In this document: piece by piece, positions 7,584 to 9,951 of the stretch | Layout of the letters: every line of letters begins with the position of its first letter | Numbering within the stretch: position 1 is the first letter of the stretch | Assembly: GCA_031286555.1 (NCBI GenBank) | Contig: JAITUD010000290.1 | Location: 1-9,951, forward strand | Origin: Microbacterium sp. | GTDB taxonomy: Bacteria > Actinomycetota > Actinomycetes > Actinomycetales > Microbacteriaceae | Length of the DNA stretch: 9,951 bases | Reading direction: 5' to 3' | Notes under the pieces: model-generated | Seen by the model: the letters and a program-made list of their open reading frames with translations, nothing else | Databases searched by the model: none | Told to the model about the DNA's origin: nothing | Program-made: the position numbers and the translations under genes

Positions 7584-8423
7584 TCAGTCGAGCGCGGCGT
7601 CGTCGCGCGCCCTGCCGGTCACGTGCGCGCGCAGCCGTTCGCCGATCGCGCGCATCGCGTCGATCACCGGGGCGCGCAGGTCGACCTCGCTGCCCTTCCA
7701 GTTCGCGGCCACGGCATACGCGACGGTCGCTGCGGGACCGGTGAGGTGCCCGGTGTCGATGCGCGCGAACGACGTGCTGCCCGTCTTGTGGCGCAGCACC
7801 ATGTCCTGATACTCCGGCTCGACGTGCGCGAGCGGGTCGAGCAGCAGCGAGTCGGCGACCAGCGAGGTGTCGGCGTTCGCGGCGAGCCAGGTCAGCACCT
7901 GCTCGCTCACCTCGGGCGAGATGACGTCGCCCGCGCCCAGCCGGCGCATCACGTCGGCGAGCTCGGCACCGGTGCCGAACGACGGCGTCCACGGCAGATC
8001 CGGCGTGCGCTCGGAGCGGATGTAGTCGTGCAGCGCGGTGTCCGCATACCCGAGTGAGGGGGCGACCGCGCGCACCTCCTCCAGCCCGCACAGTGCGATC
8101 AGCGCGTTCGTCGCGAGGTTGTCGCTGAACGCGCCGACGAGCAGCGCCGCATCCCACACCGACACCCGCTGATCCCGCATCCGGTACAGGAGTCCTGAGT
8201 CCTCGACCACATGCGCCGCCGGGATCGGCACGATCTGATCGGCCGACAGCGATCCCTCGGCGAGACGCCGCGCCACCTCGATCAGCAGGAAGATCTTGCC
8301 GATGCTCGCGGTCTCGCACTGCTGGTCGGGGGTGTGCTCGGCGAGCACGGCGCCGGTTCCGGCGTCCACGACGCGGATCGACCAGGTGACCCGCTCATCC
8401 AGCTCGGGCAGTTCGATGGTCAT
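7584..8423 (-). CDS. Beta-lactamase-fold serine hydrolase, copy B
   Basis: A 279-residue paralogue of copy A with the same three motifs: S40-I-G-K43, S100-D-N102 and K213-T-G215. Shared blocks include TAS(V/I)GKIFLL, SDNxATN, LGYA and NW near the end. As in copy A, no ExxLN omega-loop signature is recognisable between about 125 and 150, although one Glu (E138) is present there. No signal peptide is seen, so a cytoplasmic enzyme is likely. The ATG at 8423 overlaps the LD-carboxypeptidase stop as TGATG and has GGAGAGG (8437-8431) 7 bases upstream, which decides the start. It is the last gene of the transporter-LD-carboxypeptidase block, directly before the 22-bp hairpin. The context suggests action on imported or recycled peptides; the annotation 'beta-lactamase' should be taken as fold only. 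Confidence 0.86.
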   Translation of the reverse strand: MTIELPELDERVTWSIRVVDAGTGAVLAEHTPDQQCETASIGKIFLLIEVARRLAEGSLSADQIVPIPAAHVVEDSGLLYRMRDQRVSVWDAALLVGAFSDNLATNALIALCGLEEVRAVAPSLGYADTALHDYIRSERTPDLPWTPSFGTGAELADVMRRLGAGDVISPEVSEQVLTWLAANADTSLVADSLLLDPLAHVEPEYQDMVLRHKTGSTSFARIDTGHLTGPAATVAYAVAANWKGSEVDLRAPVIDAMRAIGERLRAHVTGRARDDAALD

Positions 8424-9391
8424 CACAGTTCCTCTCCGACGACGAGCCGGATGCCGGACTCCCCGGCCTCCAGCGCACCGTCCACGTTCATCGGCACGCT
8501 CAGCGCGTTCGGATCGTGCCCGAAGCCCTGTTCCCAGAGCACCGGCTTGCCGAGCTCCGCGAAGTACTCGGTCATCAGCGCCTTCACCCCGTCGAGCTCG
8601 GCACAGTTGTGCCAGGAGCCGAGCACGATCGCGGATGCCGCGGCGATGCGCCCCGCGCGCACCAATGCGTTCAGGAATCCGTCCAGCCGGTAGAGCTCCT
8701 CGTCGATGTCCTCGAGGAACAGGATGCCGCCCGGTGCCACGGCCGCCTCCGGCGCGCCGAGCGCTCCGGCCAGCAGGGCGAGGTTGCCTCCGGTGAACCG
8801 GCCGGATGCTCGCCCCGGCACCATCGCCTCGGTGGCGGGGCCGACGATCTCCCGACCGCCCCACGGCTCGAACAGCCAGCGATGCACGTCGTCGCGCACG
8901 AACTCGGAGTCGCGGAACACGTCGTTGCCCGGCATCGGGCAGAACAGCGTCGGCACGTCGAGGTTCACCCGGAACGCCTCGTGCAGCGCGGTGATATCGG
9001 AAGATCCGGTGAGCAGCTTCGGCCGGCCGTCACGGCGCAGCGCCGCTCCGCGCATCAGATCCCAGTCGATCCCGTCCAGCAGCCGCATCGCCCCGTACCC
9101 GCCGCGCACGCAGACGACGGCCGCGGTGTCGGGGTCGAGCCAGGCGTCCACCAGGTCGTCGCGGCGTCCGGCATCCGGTCCTGCGAGGTACTTCGCCCGC
9201 GGATGCGGGTGCAGCACGTGCTCGCCGACGGTGACCTCGAGTCCCCAGCCGCGGTAGTACCCGACCGCACGCTCCAGGCTCTCGGCGTCGCCGAGGCCGG
9301 AGGGCGTGATGAAGTGCACCCGGTCGCCCGGCTGCAGCGGCGCCTCGGTCAGGTACGCATGCCGGTCAACGGCCAGGGCCGTGCCGCTCAT
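8423..9391 (-). CDS. S66-family LD-carboxypeptidase (LdcA/MccF type)
   Basis: A 322-residue cytoplasmic serine peptidase. LdcA members remove the terminal D-alanine from murein tetrapeptides during recycling; MccF members cut the amide of microcin C-like toxins and give immunity. Visible family signatures are VRGGYGAMRLLDGIDW (95-110), PKLLTGSSDITALH (124-137) with nucleophile Ser131, GGNLALLAGALG (201-212), ILFLEDIDEELYRLD (223-237) with Glu227, and GFGHD (289-293) with His292, which together supply the Ser-Glu-His set. The ATG at 9391 overlaps the stop of the transporter ATPase as ATGA, and the gene's own stop overlaps copy B, so the three are co-translated. The peptide-transporter neighbour fits import followed by trimming. 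Deciding between the LdcA and MccF subgroups needs an alignment. Confidence 0.92.
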   Translation of the reverse strand: MSGTALAVDRHAYLTEAPLQPGDRVHFITPSGLGDAESLERAVGYYRGWGLEVTVGEHVLHPHPRAKYLAGPDAGRRDDLVDAWLDPDTAAVVCVRGGYGAMRLLDGIDWDLMRGAALRRDGRPKLLTGSSDITALHEAFRVNLDVPTLFCPMPGNDVFRDSEFVRDDVHRWLFEPWGGREIVGPATEAMVPGRASGRFTGGNLALLAGALGAPEAAVAPGGILFLEDIDEELYRLDGFLNALVRAGRIAAASAIVLGSWHNCAELDGVKALMTEYFAELGKPVLWEQGFGHDPNALSVPMNVDGALEAGESGIRLVVGEEL

Positions 9392-9951
9392 ACCCCGGTC
9401 CGCTCGATCGTCGGCGCCGCGGCGAGCAGGCGCTTGGTGTACTCGTGCTGCGGATCCAGCAGCACCTGCTCGGTGCTGCCGTACTCCACGATCTGCCCCT
9501 CCAGCATCACCGCGACGGTGTCGGCGATGTTCCACGCCAGCCCGAGGTCGTGCGTGATGACCAGGGCGCTCAGCCCCAGCCGGTCGCGCAGCGAGAGCAG
9601 CAGCGCGAGGATCTCGCCGCGCACCGAGGCATCCAGAGAGGCGACCGGCTCGTCGGCGACGAGCATCTGCGGGCCCAGCGCGAGTGCCCCGGCGATCACC
9701 GCGCGCTGACGCTGCCCGCCGGAGAGCTCCTGCGGGATCGCGGTCATGAACCTCTCCGGCGGCGTCAGCTCGGCATCCGTCAGGCTCTGCGCGACCCGCT
9801 CCGCCTCGTCGCCGGCGTAGCGCTGCACTCGGAGCCCCTCGGCGACGGACTCGTAGATGCTCAGCTTCGGGTTCAGCGCCGCCGTCGGATCCTGCAGCAC
9901 CATCTGCACCTCGCTGCGGAAGGCCCGCAGGGCCTTGCCGCCGCGCGGCAG
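9388..9951 (-). CDS. Oligopeptide/dipeptide ABC transporter ATP-binding protein (5' end cut by window edge)
   Basis: The C-terminal 187 residues of a DppF/OppF-type ATPase that powers import of peptides from the cytoplasmic side of the membrane. The reading frame is open to the window edge, so the Walker A loop lies outside. Visible are the Q-loop (QMVLQDPTAALNP, 16-28), signature LSGGQRQR (76-83), Walker B MLVADEP (96-102), D-loop SLDA, and the switch His134 in ITHD. The tail HEYTKRLLAAAP (169-180) is typical of the peptide-transporter subfamily. It may be a separate DppF or the second half of a fused DppD-DppF, which is frequent in actinobacteria. Its stop overlaps the LD-carboxypeptidase start. 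Permease and binding-protein genes would be expected further right. Confidence 0.95.
   Translation of the reverse strand: MPRGGKALRAFRSEVQMVLQDPTAALNPKLSIYESVAEGLRVQRYAGDEAERVAQSLTDAELTPPERFMTAIPQELSGGQRQRAVIAGALALGPQMLVADEPVASLDASVRGEILALLLSLRDRLGLSALVITHDLGLAWNIADTVAVMLEGQIVEYGSTEQVLLDPQHEYTKRLLAAAPTIERTGV

Noticed and set aside
8516..9709. 397-codon plus-strand frame opposite the S66 and ABC genes
   Set aside because: It spans two well-supported minus-strand genes and their overlap, with no recognisable motif.

Overview
The window is high-GC (about 70%), densely coded DNA with leaderless-looking promoters and many 1-4 base gene overlaps. Gene content and codon use suggest a member of the Microbacteriaceae, most likely Microbacterium or a close relative. 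This assignment is inferred from style and gene families; no marker gene was compared. Eight genes are visible: six complete, and two running off the window ends. No stretch over 300 bases lacks a gene, and I see no rRNA, tRNA, CRISPR array, insertion sequence or phage gene.

Layout. Positions 1-958 (minus) hold the N-terminal two thirds of a class II lysyl-tRNA synthetase. Positions 1042-2082 (minus) encode a LacI-family repressor. It is divergent from a secreted three-part GH20 beta-N-acetylhexosaminidase at 2221-4866 (plus). The 138-base gap between them carries both promoters and a CpG-centred near-palindrome that could be the repressor's operator. An 18-bp perfect hairpin at 4877-4916 closes the hexosaminidase gene and also the converging operon from the right.

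Positions 4920-9951 are all minus strand and form two transcription blocks. The upstream block (9951 to 7584) is an oligopeptide ABC-transporter ATPase (partial), an S66 LD-carboxypeptidase and a beta-lactamase-fold serine hydrolase (copy B). It is followed by a 22-bp perfect inverted repeat at 7523-7580. The downstream block (7479 to 4920) is a DUF2520 Rossmann protein, a C45/penicillin-acyltransferase-type Ntn hydrolase and a second beta-lactamase-fold serine hydrolase (copy A). Within each block every gene start overlaps the preceding stop (ATGA, TGATG or GTGA), which implies translational coupling.

How they may work together (inference): the secreted hexosaminidase releases amino sugar from chitin, peptidoglycan or glycans under LacI control. 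The transporter imports short peptides, which LD-carboxypeptidase, the C45 hydrolase and the two serine hydrolases would cut or modify. This fits cell-wall peptide salvage or inactivation of an imported peptide or beta-lactam-like compound. The arrangement of C45 hydrolase plus two paralogous SxxK/SDN/KTG proteins lacking a recognisable ExxLN motif is the least ordinary part. DUF2520 and lysS normally flank a pantothenate (panC) cluster in actinobacteria; here panC is absent between them, so this locus looks rearranged.
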